In this document: piece after piece, positions 33,883 to 42,671 of the stretch
Layout: each line of letters opens with the position of its first letter
Position numbering within the stretch: position 1 is the first letter of the stretch
Assembly (NCBI RefSeq): GCF_023221595.1
Contig: NZ_CP096567.1
Span: 124,001-188,000, forward strand
Source of the DNA: Rhodococcus qingshengii JCM 15477
GTDB lineage: Bacteria > Actinomycetota > Actinomycetes > Mycobacteriales > Mycobacteriaceae
Reading direction: 5' to 3'
Length of the DNA: 64,000 nt
Notes under the pieces: model-generated
What the model was told of the DNA's origin: nothing
Databases searched by the model: none
The model's input: only the letters and a program-made list of their open reading frames with translations
Translations under genes and position numbers: made by a program

Positions 33883-34670
33883 GCACCCACACGCGAGACG
33901 CCGACTACACGTACCTTGCGGCCCTTTTCGAACAGATGGCTTCCATAGCGAATGACGACGAGCACCGCGAGCGTCTACGTGCGCAGATCATCGAGTCGTG
34001 TCTACCACTGACCCGGAACATCGCCTTGCGATACCGCGGTCGCGGACAAGCCCACGAGGACCTCGTACAGGCCGCCAGCGTCGGTCTGGTCAGTGCGGTG
34101 AACCGCTTCGATCTCGCCAAGGGCAAAGACTTCCTAGCCTTCGCGATTCCGACGATGGTGGGTGAAGTGCGCAAACATTTCCGGGACCGCGGCTGGGACG
34201 TCCGTGTTCCGCGCTCGTTGCAGGAAAACTATCTCGCGCTCAACAAGGCCCGCTCTTCCCTCACCCAAGCCCTCGGACGCGAACCCACCGTGCCGGAACT
34301 GGCAAAAGAACTCGAAGTGGAACCTGCCGAGATCGCGGAGATCGTCGCCGCCGGCGATTCCTATCACGCGGCGTCCCTCGATGCCGCAACCGTCAACGAC
34401 GGACGGACGATCGCAGACACCTTGGGAGACTTCGACTCTGCCCTCGAAGGCATTGACAACCAACAAACGCTCCGACCGGCACTACTCGCACTTCCTGAAC
34501 GAGAACGCACAATCGTGCTTTACCGATTCTTCGGCGAACTGACCCAAGCGGAAATTGCCGAGAAGGTTGGTCTCTCGCAAATGCATGTCTCCCGACTGCT
34601 CGCGCAATCGCTCAAAGCGCTCCGACGGACGCAGTCCCTCGCAGCGCTCGAGACCGCCGTCGCAGCGTGA
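33879..34670 (+). CDS. SigB/SigF/SigG-family sigma factor, second copy
   Basis: A 263-residue paralogue of the sigma factor at 26807, very similar across regions 2-4: RYRGRGQAHEDLVQAASVGL, GWDVRVPRSLQENYLALNKA, and LTQAEIAEKVGLSQMHVSRL as the -35-binding helix-turn-helix. The C-terminal tail is shorter. Unlike the first copy its anti-sigma-like neighbour is convergent downstream, not upstream in an operon. The two sigma factors may recognise the same promoters. Confidence 0.92.
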   Translation: MSTHTRDADYTYLAALFEQMASIANDDEHRERLRAQIIESCLPLTRNIALRYRGRGQAHEDLVQAASVGLVSAVNRFDLAKGKDFLAFAIPTMVGEVRKHFRDRGWDVRVPRSLQENYLALNKARSSLTQALGREPTVPELAKELEVEPAEIAEIVAAGDSYHAASLDAATVNDGRTIADTLGDFDSALEGIDNQQTLRPALLALPERERTIVLYRFFGELTQAEIAEKVGLSQMHVSRLLAQSLKALRRTQSLAALETAVAA

Positions 34671-34809
34671 GCTGGATGCCAAGAAAAGTGGACTCGTGTT
34701 GACCCCGGTACAAGGCAACTCGTGATCGGACGCGTCGTCGGTTACGGCGACGAGACACGCCAACTGTCCGGTGGCCGGCGCTTACTCGTTGCCTCCTCCG
34801 CGCGCGGGA

Positions 34810-35241
34810 TCAAGAATTTACCTGCAAGACCTTGGTCAGTGTGATTGTCACATCCCACTTCTCCTCGGGTGCGGTCGGCGGGAGCTCCTCGAGGACCACT
34901 TCGTCGGCCAGGGTCTCGAGGACGCGCCACCCGAAGGACGAAGTGCTCGTGGTGATCTGACCCGTTGTTGCCGCAGAGAGAATCACCTGCACAGCGGCGG
35001 TATCGTCGCCGCCGAACGTGCACGTCAGGGCGCTGGAGGGGAGGGCGTGGCCGATGAGGATGGTCGCTGCTTCGTCGGCGGCGAGTACGAGATCGGACAA
35101 CCCGTCCAACGAGAGCGCATAGTGCGCGGCCACGGTTCGCACCAGCGATCGCAGCACCAGCAGTTGATCCGGTGATGCAGAGACGGACAGTGAAGGTGAA
35201 ACGGCGACCGGGGAAACGATCGCCCGCGCGAAGGACGTCAC
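34810..35241 (-). CDS. RsbW-type anti-sigma factor, second copy
   Basis: A 143-residue paralogue of the 27625 protein: ASPDQLLVLRSLVRTVAAHY, LSDLVLAADEAATILIGHAL and FGWRVLETLADEVVLEELPP. The N-box region keeps the Asp-Glu-Ala-Ala order of the first copy. It faces the second sigma gene with 140 bases between their ends. Uncoupled expression would let the sigma:anti-sigma ratio vary, unlike the overlapping pair. Confidence 0.8.
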   Translation of the reverse strand: MTSFARAIVSPVAVSPSLSVSASPDQLLVLRSLVRTVAAHYALSLDGLSDLVLAADEAATILIGHALPSSALTCTFGGDDTAAVQVILSAATTGQITTSTSSFGWRVLETLADEVVLEELPPTAPEEKWDVTITLTKVLQVNS

Positions 35242-35331
35242 GTGAGATTTGCTCCTGTACTTGATCGGATACAGCCAACCCCATTAGTGGGATCTTGGTA
35301 GCCGCATTCGAGAAAGATGATCAGCACTCAG

Positions 35332-35970
35332 CTACCCAACGCAAGTGCCGCCAAACATCGAGCTTAACGCCGTTGTCAGAGACCCAACAGGACGTGGTCG
35401 CAGTGTGTTTCGTGCGGCGTCGGGCATGTGGAAGTCCGTTGCCAGCCCCGGGAGAAGCCTTTCCTCGACATCAGAACTTTCACGCTCGTTTCCTGCGAAT
35501 ACCAGGTGAGGACGTCGAATGCCCGGTCCGCCGAGATCGCGCAGACGAGCATCAGCATGCCGTTGGCCTGCTCGATGGCTACGCGGGAGACCGCGATTTC
35601 GGGCGACCAGCTCGTCCACCGATTCCTTGACCGTGTCACCGATAATTTCGGTGGCATCGACGTAGAACCCGGAACTGCCGATGATCTCGCCGGACTCGTC
35701 GATCGTTCGCCGACTACCACCACCCAGCGCGTCGTTCCCCTGGTGTCGACCATGCGGTGCCGGCTACCGAACGAGCCGACCGAAGTGCGGATCACCTCCA
35801 ACGTCTCGGCGACATGAGGCCGGTCGCCGGAAAGGTTATGGGAGAGACGCAATTCCGAGGTCGGGGCAATGGCGCCGGGTTCGCCGCCATGCATTCGACG
35901 ACTTCCACTGATCGCCGGCGCGGCAAGAGAGGAATCCTCCCAATCGTTGCAGTGCACCGGATTTCGTCGT
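35332..35970 (-). pseudogene. PAS-ANTAR regulator, frameshifted
   Basis: On the minus strand an N-terminal PAS domain reads RPHVAETLEVIRTSVGSFGS, RHRMVDTRGTTRWVVVVGER. A shift leads to IDESGEIIGSSGFYVDATEI IGDTVKESVDELVARN. A second shift enters EIAVSRVAIEQANGMLMLVC and AFDVLTWYSQETSVKV (the ANTAR domain). A third gives VEERLLPGLATDFHMPDAAR. The order is that of intact PAS-ANTAR RNA-binding regulators. Three shifts make a functional product unlikely. A smaller relic of the same type is at 28290. Confidence 0.78.
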
Positions 35971-36471
35971 CGGCCCCACACCCATGTCGTCCGGCGCAGC
36001 ATGTCCCTTTCGTTCTTCACCCAACTCTGGGCTTTATACAGCAGCTATATCGGACATAGCCGAAAGCGTCACTTCAGATCCCGGCCGGTGCTCAATGCCC
36101 TCGACGACGATGATCTCGACGACGAAGCGAACCTGCAGCAAGATGCGCCCGCGGTGCCATGTTTGCCCTCCGAACTGCCTGGGCATCACCACCGAGCGCA
36201 GGCGCAGCGCGGATGCTGCGCGTCGGAGCTGGTGGGCTCACCGTCGCGCATGGACCGGCACCCGGTCGCATGTCTGGGCTGCCATGGACAATCGTGCCGG
36301 TCCGACCCGCCGCCAGCAACTCCTGAACTACGTTCTGTAGCGCAAGATTTGACGATGCCAGGGCCACCCCAGGCTGATGGACCGGATGAGCGGCGATGTA
36401 GACATAGAGGACGAGCGCCCCGGGACGATGGTGAGCGGTGCTCGAAGATGTTCCGGCGAGAGGACAATCAG
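35971..36471. other. about 500-bp stretch without a clear gene
   Basis: A minus-strand block (VRFVVEIIVVEGIEHRPGSE) looks protein-like but cannot be extended. It may be further debris. The right end holds the promoter and ribosome site of the iron permease gene. Confidence 0.35.
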
Positions 36472-36906
36472 ATGAACAGTGGGAACGAGAAGGCAACGAG
36501 CGAGAACTCGCCGGCGAAAGCGGAGGTGATATTTCCATCCGAGGTATCGACGAAACTCTCCGTCTTCGACCGATTCGCCACCTACGTCAGTGCACGCACC
36601 TCGCAGGCATGGTTTTTCGTGGTGATCGTGGTGCTCTGGGCTCCCTCATTCTTCCTGTTGGGCACTATCGACACCTGGCAACTGATCATCAATACCGTCA
36701 CCACCATCGTCACATTCCTCCTCGTGGCGTTGCTCCAAAACACACAGAAACGCTCCGACGACGCCGTTCAGCACAAACTCAATGCCATCGCAGACGGCCT
36801 CGCCGACCTAATGAAGCAGCTCTCGAAAGAGCACCCCGAACTCGACAAAGACCTCAAAGAATTACGACTAGCGGTCGGGCTCGAAGATCACGAAAGTGCG
36901 TCCTGA
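36472..36906 (+). CDS. low-affinity iron permease family protein
   Basis: A 144-residue intact member of the low-affinity iron permease family (Fet4-related in sequence only). FDRFATYVSARTSQAWFF leads into two membrane helices with LWAPSFFLLGTIDTWQLIIN and VTTIVTFLLVALLQNTQKRS. A soluble helical tail reads HKLNAIADGLADLMKQLSKE. ATG 36472 has GAGAGG eight bases upstream. A frameshifted copy is at 11445. Iron transport by the bacterial proteins is not proven. It lies just ahead of the broken lysE gene. Confidence 0.85.
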   Translation: MNSGNEKATSENSPAKAEVIFPSEVSTKLSVFDRFATYVSARTSQAWFFVVIVVLWAPSFFLLGTIDTWQLIINTVTTIVTFLLVALLQNTQKRSDDAVQHKLNAIADGLADLMKQLSKEHPELDKDLKELRLAVGLEDHESAS

Positions 36907-36909
36907 GCC

Positions 36910-37487
36910 ATGTTGTCCACCGGCCAGCTTCTAGCTTTTATTCCTGCGGCGCTCGTGGTCGCGGCATCGCCCGGGGCGAACAACCTTCTCGCGCTCCGTA
37001 ACGGTCTCCGATCCGGTGTCCGCGCGGCGACAGCAGCATTGGTTGGCCGCTTCGTGGCCTTCGCGATCATGCTCACTCTGGTCGTGGCCGGCTTGGGTAC
37101 CGTGCTCGCGCAATCACAACACCTGTTCGAGGTACTCAAGTGGCTCGGCGTCGCCTACCTTCTGGCACTCGGTATCTGGGTGATCTGGCAGACCCGGCCC
37201 AGTCGATGGACATGGATCGAGGCCAGCCCTGTGTCATCGGTGAGTGGTCGCTCTCGGTTGGTGATTCAGGAGTTCACCACAGCAGCAGCCAATCCGAAGG
37301 CACTGCTTCTGTTCACCGCGTTCTTGCCGCAGTTCACGACCGAATCGGCCGCTCCGGTTGCATACCAACTCGCGGTCCTGGGAAGCCTCTACATCGTCGT
37401 CGAGGCTTGCGCCGCTCTCGGGTGGGCGAGCGTCGGCCGATGGATACAGCAGCGAGGGTTGTCGTCGTCGACCGTTCGTCGTGTGGA
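36910..37487 (+). pseudogene. LysE-family exporter gene truncated by IS6
   Basis: The first 193 residues are a normal LysE/RhtB exporter: LLAFIPAALVVAASPGANNL with the N-terminal PGPN-like motif, LRNGLRSGVRAATAALVGRF, and AAANPKALLLFTAFLPQF. At codon 193 the sequence enters the inverted repeat of the IS6 element, and the frame then runs on through transposon DNA. Only the last ten or so residues of the normal protein appear to be lost. No matching 3' end exists on the far side of the IS. Confidence 0.85.
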
Positions 37488-38350
37488 GGGCTCTGTCAAC
37501 TTAACTGAACGCAACTGGGAATCAACAGCATTCGTTCACGCTTGGGCGGGTTCTGTTGGTGGGACACCGAGTTCAGGCGGCGGGTACGCCAGTCACGTCG
37601 TTCCAGGTGGCGAATCGGTCGGTCATTTCGGAACGGTAATCGCTCGCGGCGAGTTTGTGCCGACCGGGTCGGAAGTGCGGCGAGATCGCGCTGAACACCG
37701 CCAGGAACCGTTGCGCCGTACCGGGCGAGCGGAAGAACTTCATTGCCCGTTCGCGCTGCCTGGTGGGTTGGTGCGAGTTCTCGGCCCGGTTGTTGAGGTA
37801 CTTCGAGCGCCGGTGTTCGACCGATGGCATCAACTCCCGATGCGCCACAACGTAACTGGCGAGCTTGTCGGTCACCAGCACCCTCGGCACCCGGCCCTGC
37901 TTGCGCATCAGCTTGCCGAAGAAGCGTTTCGCTGCCTTCGCGTTGCGTCGTGACTGGACCAGGACGTCGAGGACGTTCCCGTCCTGATCGACCGCCCGCC
38001 ACAGGTAGTGCCGGATACCACCGATCTTGACGAACACCTCATCCAGAAACCATCTATCGCCAGGTTCGGGAGCGCGTCGACGCAGGCCACGCGCGTATTC
38101 GGGTCCGAACTTCGCGCACCACGTGCGGATCGTCTCGTGCGAGACGACGATGCCGCGGGCGAGCATCAACTCCTCGACGTCGCGCAAGCTCAAGGCGAAC
38201 CTGTAGTACAGCCACACGCAATGCGCGATGATGTCCGCGGAATAGCGGTGCCGTTTGTACGGCGACCGCGTCGAATCCACCCGCGTTTCGTCTCCACGAC
38301 TCATGCGACCATCATCCCTGACTCACGGCCCAGTTAAGTTGACAGAGCCC
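37488..38350. mobile_element. IS6-family insertion sequence
   Basis: About 863 bp bounded by inverted repeats GGGCTCTGTCAACTTAACTG (left) and its complement CAGTTAAGTTGACAGAGCCC (right). It encodes one transposase. The flanks (GTCGTGTGGA and CTCGGTCAGT) share no target duplication, so the element probably mediated a deletion or recombined with another copy after insertion. Confidence 0.9.
37573..38304 (-). CDS. IS6-family transposase
   Basis: A 243-residue DDE transposase. The N-terminal zinc-free helix-turn-helix region reads LSLRDVEELMLARGIVVSHE TIRTW. The catalytic residues lie in RWFLDEVF (Asp), RVLVTDKLAS (Asp) and NNRAENSHQPTRQRERAMK (Glu), with the K/R-rich motif that ends IS6 enzymes. 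The length fits the family (about 235 aa). It appears intact, so the element may still be active. Confidence 0.93.
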   Translation of the reverse strand: MSRGDETRVDSTRSPYKRHRYSADIIAHCVWLYYRFALSLRDVEELMLARGIVVSHETIRTWCAKFGPEYARGLRRRAPEPGDRWFLDEVFVKIGGIRHYLWRAVDQDGNVLDVLVQSRRNAKAAKRFFGKLMRKQGRVPRVLVTDKLASYVVAHRELMPSVEHRRSKYLNNRAENSHQPTRQRERAMKFFRSPGTAQRFLAVFSAISPHFRPGRHKLAASDYRSEMTDRFATWNDVTGVPAA

Positions 38351-38566
38351 CTCGGTCAGTGCCGCGTCAAGGTCGACGTCGGTCCAATCGCGTCGTCCGC
38401 GAAGTTCGTCGTTGAATGTCGTGAGTTCGTCATAGGTTTGGCGCCGGGGACCTGGTGTGAGTGGTGCTGACGGTTCCTGATCGTCGAGGGTTGCCCGGAT
38501 GAGGTTTTCGATGTCGGTGAGTCGACGTGACTGGGTGTCGAGATTGCGCTCGATGTCCTCGCTCAC
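38351..38566 (-). pseudogene. partner of the coiled-coil protein, truncated by IS6
   Basis: GTG 38566 overlaps the stop of the upstream gene (GTGA). The 72 retained residues read SEDIERNLDTQSRRLTDIEN, PGPRRQTYDELTTFNDELRG and DWTDVDLDAALTEG, then run into the IS end. It starts with a short coiled coil. The rest of the gene was lost with the IS event. Unrecognised family. Confidence 0.65.
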
Positions 38567-39723
38567 GCGATGATCTTTTCGGGTAGACGCTCGCGGACCA
38601 ACTCCAGGGTCGTCTGCGCCTGTTTGGTCTCGATCAGTTCGGCTTCGAGGTCTTTCACTCGTGCGCGTAGTTCGGTGTTTTCGGCGGTGGTGGCTGCTTT
38701 TTCCTGTTTGAGTGTGTTGATCGTCTCGACCAGCAGCCCGATGCGGTCGGTGACGTCGTTGAGTCGCTCCTGCAGGCTTTCGACGACGCGCCGCATCTTC
38801 TCGTCCCGGTCCGGGGCATCGGCGAGGACCATGCGGGCAACCAGGTCGAGTTTGACGGCTTCGCCTGCGATCGCTTGCGAACCTAACGGGGTGTAGCGCA
38901 CTCCGGCGGCGGCGACACCGGCGCCGGCGAGCCCGCCGACACCGGTGAGCAGTAGTGTCCCGCCTGCGACGCCGAAGCCGCCGGCGGCGAGGGATCCGCC
39001 GCCGAGCATCGCCAACCCTGCTGAGACCGCAGCGGCGCCGGTCAGTCCCATCGTGCCGCCGATGGCTGCACCGATCGGTGCAGCCGCCCACCCGGCAGTG
39101 AGAGCGCCGGCTCCGACTCCGATGACGGAGACGGCGGCGACCCTGCCCCATTTGATCGACTTGCGGCGCAGCGCTTTCATCAAACTTTCGAACTCTTCGG
39201 TCATCGTCTCGAGATCGGTTGTGCGTAGAGCGGTGAGATCGTCGGCTGCAGTGCGGAGTTCGGCTTTTCGTACTCCGGGTCCCCATGTCGTTGCGTCGGT
39301 CCAGGGGCTGAAGGTGATGAGTTCGGCGAGGATCACCACCGACGCGGATCGAGGGTGTACTTTCTGCGCGAGCGTGGGTGCCAGTGAGGTGAGTCCGTGG
39401 AGTTGGTCGAGAAAATGCTTGTGCGCGTAGGCAGTTAACTCCTCTGCCAGTGCTGGTGGTAGCGCGCCGGAGGTGAGCACCTCGTTGATTGCGGCGGCGA
39501 CGAAACGCTGCAGTCGATCCTGCTTTGTGCTGCGGGCGCTGGGTTTGCGTGCGTCTTCCCAATCGCGGCGCAGCATCCGCGCTTGTAGCGCCCGCAAGGT
39601 GAGCATGTGCTCTGGGGTCAATCGAAGTTCGCGAGCAATCTGATCTGCGGAGACATCGGTCAAGGGTTTTTCCTCTGCGCGAATGGAGACAACGGGGAAG
39701 ACACTACCGAAGAAGCCCGACAA
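38563..39723 (-). CDS. glycine-zipper membrane protein with C-terminal coiled coil, unknown function
   Basis: Up to 386 residues. The first 185 residues are soluble and helical (QIARELRLTPEHMLTLRALQ, and ALAEELTAYAHKHFLDQL). Residues about 193-275 are a long Gly/Ala-rich hydrophobic block (AAPIGAAIGGTMGLTGAAAV, GGGSLAAGGFGVAGGTLLLT GVGG) that could form membrane hairpins. Residues about 305-380 form a coiled coil (VESLQERLNDVTDRIGLLVE, TAENTELRARVKDLEAELI). A TTG at 39663 with GAGGAA upstream is a likely alternative start. Pore-forming or membrane-remodelling effectors have such layouts, but there is no recognised homologue. Confidence 0.65.
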   Translation of the reverse strand: MSGFFGSVFPVVSIRAEEKPLTDVSADQIARELRLTPEHMLTLRALQARMLRRDWEDARKPSARSTKQDRLQRFVAAAINEVLTSGALPPALAEELTAYAHKHFLDQLHGLTSLAPTLAQKVHPRSASVVILAELITFSPWTDATTWGPGVRKAELRTAADDLTALRTTDLETMTEEFESLMKALRRKSIKWGRVAAVSVIGVGAGALTAGWAAAPIGAAIGGTMGLTGAAAVSAGLAMLGGGSLAAGGFGVAGGTLLLTGVGGLAGAGVAAAGVRYTPLGSQAIAGEAVKLDLVARMVLADAPDRDEKMRRVVESLQERLNDVTDRIGLLVETINTLKQEKAATTAENTELRARVKDLEAELIETKQAQTTLELVRERLPEKIIA

Positions 39724-39949
39724 TCAATCAAAACTTCATTCGTGCATCTGAGCGAGCTTCAGTAAATGAAGACCGTACAGTGTGGGCGCATACCGATGGA
39801 CATGTCATCGGCAGGCTCACTGGGCAAACGCACCTTTTACCGGATTTCGACCCGAACACTCTGAAACCAATATTTGCCTTCGCGGAGCTGTAGTAAGCCG
39901 ACAATGGCATCATTCCCCGAATAGGAACACTGAGTCGTAAAGAAATAAC

Positions 39950-41113
39950 ATGACGCTCGAGGAATCAGTAGGCGTTGCAGATAGAACGGAATTCATGAGC
40001 GCGGAGCAGAGTCCCGGCGGGCAGCGACCACAACAGGAATGGTTGTGGAATGAGCAGAGGCGGGGGTGGGACAGGAATCCAGCCTACGTTGCGCAGCACG
40101 CTCCGTCCCCCACATCCGCGGGAAAGGTCAACTGGCGAGGGCTCCTGTGGCTGGCCGCCGCGGTCGTGGTGGCGGCATACCTCCTCAACGCGTGGTCGAC
40201 GGCCCGAAACGAAGATCGACACAGTCAGGAGGGTTCGACCGCTCCGGCCGACACCGTTAGCGAAAATTCTTTTTCCCCAATAACTTCCGCGGGCAGTGAC
40301 GGTTCGGTGCGCGCGGCGCTCGAGCGTGCCGGCGTGACACCAGGGATGGTGACAGCTCTCGGGATCGTCGGTGACGAAGCCGGGTACGGAATCAGCAAGT
40401 CGGTTCCGATGAATCAGGAACAGCGCGAGGATTTCGCTTACGCGATCGTGCTGCTCTGCCGAGATATCGGTGCCGGCGAAACGTCGTGGGAAAACTCCGT
40501 CAACGAGGACGTATTCAGTGGCGCAGAATTATCGGATGCTCAGCGTCTCAACGACTATGCGCGCACCGAGTTCTGTCCCCATGTCCGTGACGAGGCGCCG
40601 GCGCCTGCTGCCGGAAAACCTTCAGCGGCTACCGACGCTCCACCTGTTGTGTTGACTGCCGCCGTCGCTGCGGAGGGTCGGACGGTGAACGTGTCCGGTG
40701 CCGTCCCGTTACCAGACGGGGCTCGCCTGGCGATAACACTCTCTCGAATCGAATACTTCGGATTTGGCGATGAGAAGCACTACGGACAGTCCGCATCGGG
40801 CAGCGCGGTAGTGACCGATGGGCGATTCTCTGCCACTCTCGTGGATGACCAAGGAAAGGCCCGAGCATTCGCCGAGGCGTACAACGCCGGTGAACCTGCG
40901 CAACGACAGATCCGGGTCTCCGATCTGGTGCAAGTCCAAGTTGTGTTCGATCCGCGTGAGAATCAATCGTCTGCGGTGATTTCTGCGGTGGGCGGCGACG
41001 ACGCGCAGATCCTGGAAAGCAGCCCTCAAGGCGCGGAATTCGGAACGCGCACCGATGATCCGTACTGGAGGTTGGAACTCGAATCCGAACTTCTATTGCC
41101 GTTCGAGCCCTGA
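39950..41113 (+). CDS. single-pass membrane protein with extracytoplasmic region
   Basis: A 387-residue protein. The cytoplasmic N-terminus (about 1-60) is rich in Gln/Trp (QEWLWNEQRRGWDRNP). One membrane helix, WRGLLWLAAAVVVAAYLLNA, spans about 62-81. The outside part has a linker, a small helical domain with two cysteines (LLCRDIGAG, ARTEFCPHV) resembling a DUF732-like fold, and a C-terminal beta-rich domain (VNVSGAVPLPDGARLAITLS). ATG at 39995 is an alternative start. Function unknown. It is flanked by mobile debris. Confidence 0.65.
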   Translation: MTLEESVGVADRTEFMSAEQSPGGQRPQQEWLWNEQRRGWDRNPAYVAQHAPSPTSAGKVNWRGLLWLAAAVVVAAYLLNAWSTARNEDRHSQEGSTAPADTVSENSFSPITSAGSDGSVRAALERAGVTPGMVTALGIVGDEAGYGISKSVPMNQEQREDFAYAIVLLCRDIGAGETSWENSVNEDVFSGAELSDAQRLNDYARTEFCPHVRDEAPAPAAGKPSAATDAPPVVLTAAVAAEGRTVNVSGAVPLPDGARLAITLSRIEYFGFGDEKHYGQSASGSAVVTDGRFSATLVDDQGKARAFAEAYNAGEPAQRQIRVSDLVQVQVVFDPRENQSSAVISAVGGDDAQILESSPQGAEFGTRTDDPYWRLELESELLLPFEP

Positions 41114-41402
41114 GCATCTTCGAACACGGGTGCGCCTGTCAGCGAGCGCAACGAGCTACATGTCGATTCGGGTGGCGGCGAGAGTTGCCCCTCCCGGTTG
41201 GCAACGTGTCGCGTCTGGTCCGTGACGGTGCGGTCAGTCGCAGTTTTCTAGCCCAACTTCTCGTATTGAGCGGGTTCGTGAAACCTTACGGACGGGTTCG
41301 ATCTGCCACGCAGACAATATCCGTCAGGGGATTCAGAGACGAAAGCTGCGTCCCCATGCCCCCGTGGTCGCTGTTTTCAACCCTGTTTCTGCACAAGAAG
41401 AT

Positions 41403-41720
41403 TCATGTTTCCTTGTCGAAGATTCGGTGATGTCGGAACCAGCGTGCCTGCGCGAGTTTCGTCGACGTCTTCTTCGGTGGCCGGCCGCCGGTACGGCCAC
41501 GCGTCCTGGCGGCGGCGAGACCCACTCGAGTCCGTTCCCGGATGAGGTTGCGTTCGAATTCCGCGAGAGCACCGAAGATGGAGAAGAAGGGTTTGCCACC
41601 GGAGGTGGTGGTGTCGATCGCTTCGGTCAACGATTTGAAGCCGACGGTGCGGGCGGCGAGATCTTCGACGGTCTGCAGCAGGTGGGGGAGCGAACGACCC
41701 AACCGGTCCAGATGTCACGA
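41403..41720 (-). pseudogene. serine recombinase (resolvase/invertase) C-terminal fragment
   Basis: The minus-strand frame reads HLDRLGRSLPHLLQTVEDLA, GKPFFSIFGALAEFERNLIR ERTRVGLAAARTRGRTGG, a typical resolvase core from the E-helix to the start of the DNA-binding tail. A TGA sits where VW(R/H)LDRLGRS is expected, and the catalytic serine part is missing. The helix-turn-helix end is also incomplete. It is the trace of a Tn3-type transposon or invertase. Confidence 0.75.
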
Positions 41721-41802
41721 CACCATCGAACGCCGCCGCATCCTTGAGATTCGTGGCAGTGCTCATTCGTCGATCAAGCACCACTCGCGGTATACCCGCA
41801 AC

Positions 41803-41848
41803 GGCTCTGTCAACTTATCTGAACGTAAATCGGGATCAGCAGCATTCG
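41803..41848 (+). repeat. solitary IS6-type terminal repeat
   Basis: GGCTCTGTCAACTTATCTGA followed by ACGTAAATCGGGATCAGCAGCATTCG is closely related to the left end of the 37488 element but not identical. No transposase follows. It marks a second, lost IS6-type insertion. Confidence 0.7.
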
Positions 41849-41924
41849 GCGATGCTGAGACGGATTCTGGTGGTCTGTCACGCTCAGCGCACCACCTGCT
41901 CTGGCGCCCCGTTTCGCGCGAATC

Positions 41925-42197
41925 TCAGTCCAGAGACGAGCCCTGACTGTGTCGAGTGTGTGTACTTTCGTCAGCTATTTGCTGAACCAGTGTGCGTCGG
42001 TGCTCAGAGAAGCGGCGCACGGCGTCGGCATCACCCGCCAGTTGTGCTCGTTCCAGCAGATGCTGACAGTTGTGTAGCTGTTCGGTGAGGGTCATCGTTG
42101 GCGTTATTCCAATCCGGGGTCGGGTGTATCCACGTCCCTCGACTGTCTCATCTTCTTCGCTGACCTGGAATTTCGTGGACCGATCCAGTGAGGACAT
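41925..42197 (-). CDS. small hypothetical protein
   Basis: Ninety residues from 42197, or 56 from ATG 42095 (MTLTEQLHNCQHLLERAQLA GDADAVRRFSEHRRTLVQQI), which looks like the real helical core. Soluble, with no family recognised. It lies downstream of the HTH gene on the same strand and may be co-transcribed. Confidence 0.4.
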   Translation of the reverse strand: MSSLDRSTKFQVSEEDETVEGRGYTRPRIGITPTMTLTEQLHNCQHLLERAQLAGDADAVRRFSEHRRTLVQQIADESTHTRHSQGSSLD

Positions 42198-42347
42198 CGA
42201 ACGAGGTCGCTCTGGAGGTACTAGGACTTTGGATCAAAGATCCGGCTGTGCGGTTTGTCTTCGGAATGTACTGGTGCTCAGCAGTTTCGCCTGGATTCTG
42301 AAATCGGCTGCATCTGCTGCGCTATTCGTACCCGACAGGTAGGTGAA

Positions 42348-42671
42348 CTACCGTCCTTCGGTTCTGCGGCCGATTTCTTCGAGCATTTGCCCGATGGTGA
42401 AGTGTCGCACTGATGCTGGAACTGCGTCCACGAGCCCTGACTCCTCCTCGGTCATGTAGTCGGCGGCTACGAGGACCTCTTGGATGTGGACGTCGAAGGC
42501 GTCGGCCGCACGGCGCACGACGCCGTGTGAGGGCCGTCGAACAATCGACATCCACTGACGTAACACCGATGGATATATACCGAGGGCATGGGCGGCTTCC
42601 TTGACGCTCCCATATCCGCGGAGATCAATTTGTGCTTGCACCCATGAACCGAAGTGACTCATAGGGGACAT
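42348..42671 (-). CDS. XRE-type helix-turn-helix protein
   Basis: A 107-residue protein with a Cro/C1-like DNA-binding domain: SVKEAAHALGIYPSVLRQWM (recognition helix about 22-42), then RRAADAFDVHIQEVLVAADY MTEEES. Start ATG 42671 or 42659. It probably regulates a nearby gene or a lost mobile element. It shares a strand with the small protein downstream. Confidence 0.65.
   Translation of the reverse strand: MSPMSHFGSWVQAQIDLRGYGSVKEAAHALGIYPSVLRQWMSIVRRPSHGVVRRAADAFDVHIQEVLVAADYMTEEESGLVDAVPASVRHFTIGQMLEEIGRRTEGR

Noticed and set aside
38312..39562. 416-codon minus-strand frame rich in Arg/His
   Set aside because: Same strand as the coiled-coil gene but a shifted frame with artefactual Arg-rich composition; only its last 72 codons (38351-38566) are a plausible truncated gene.
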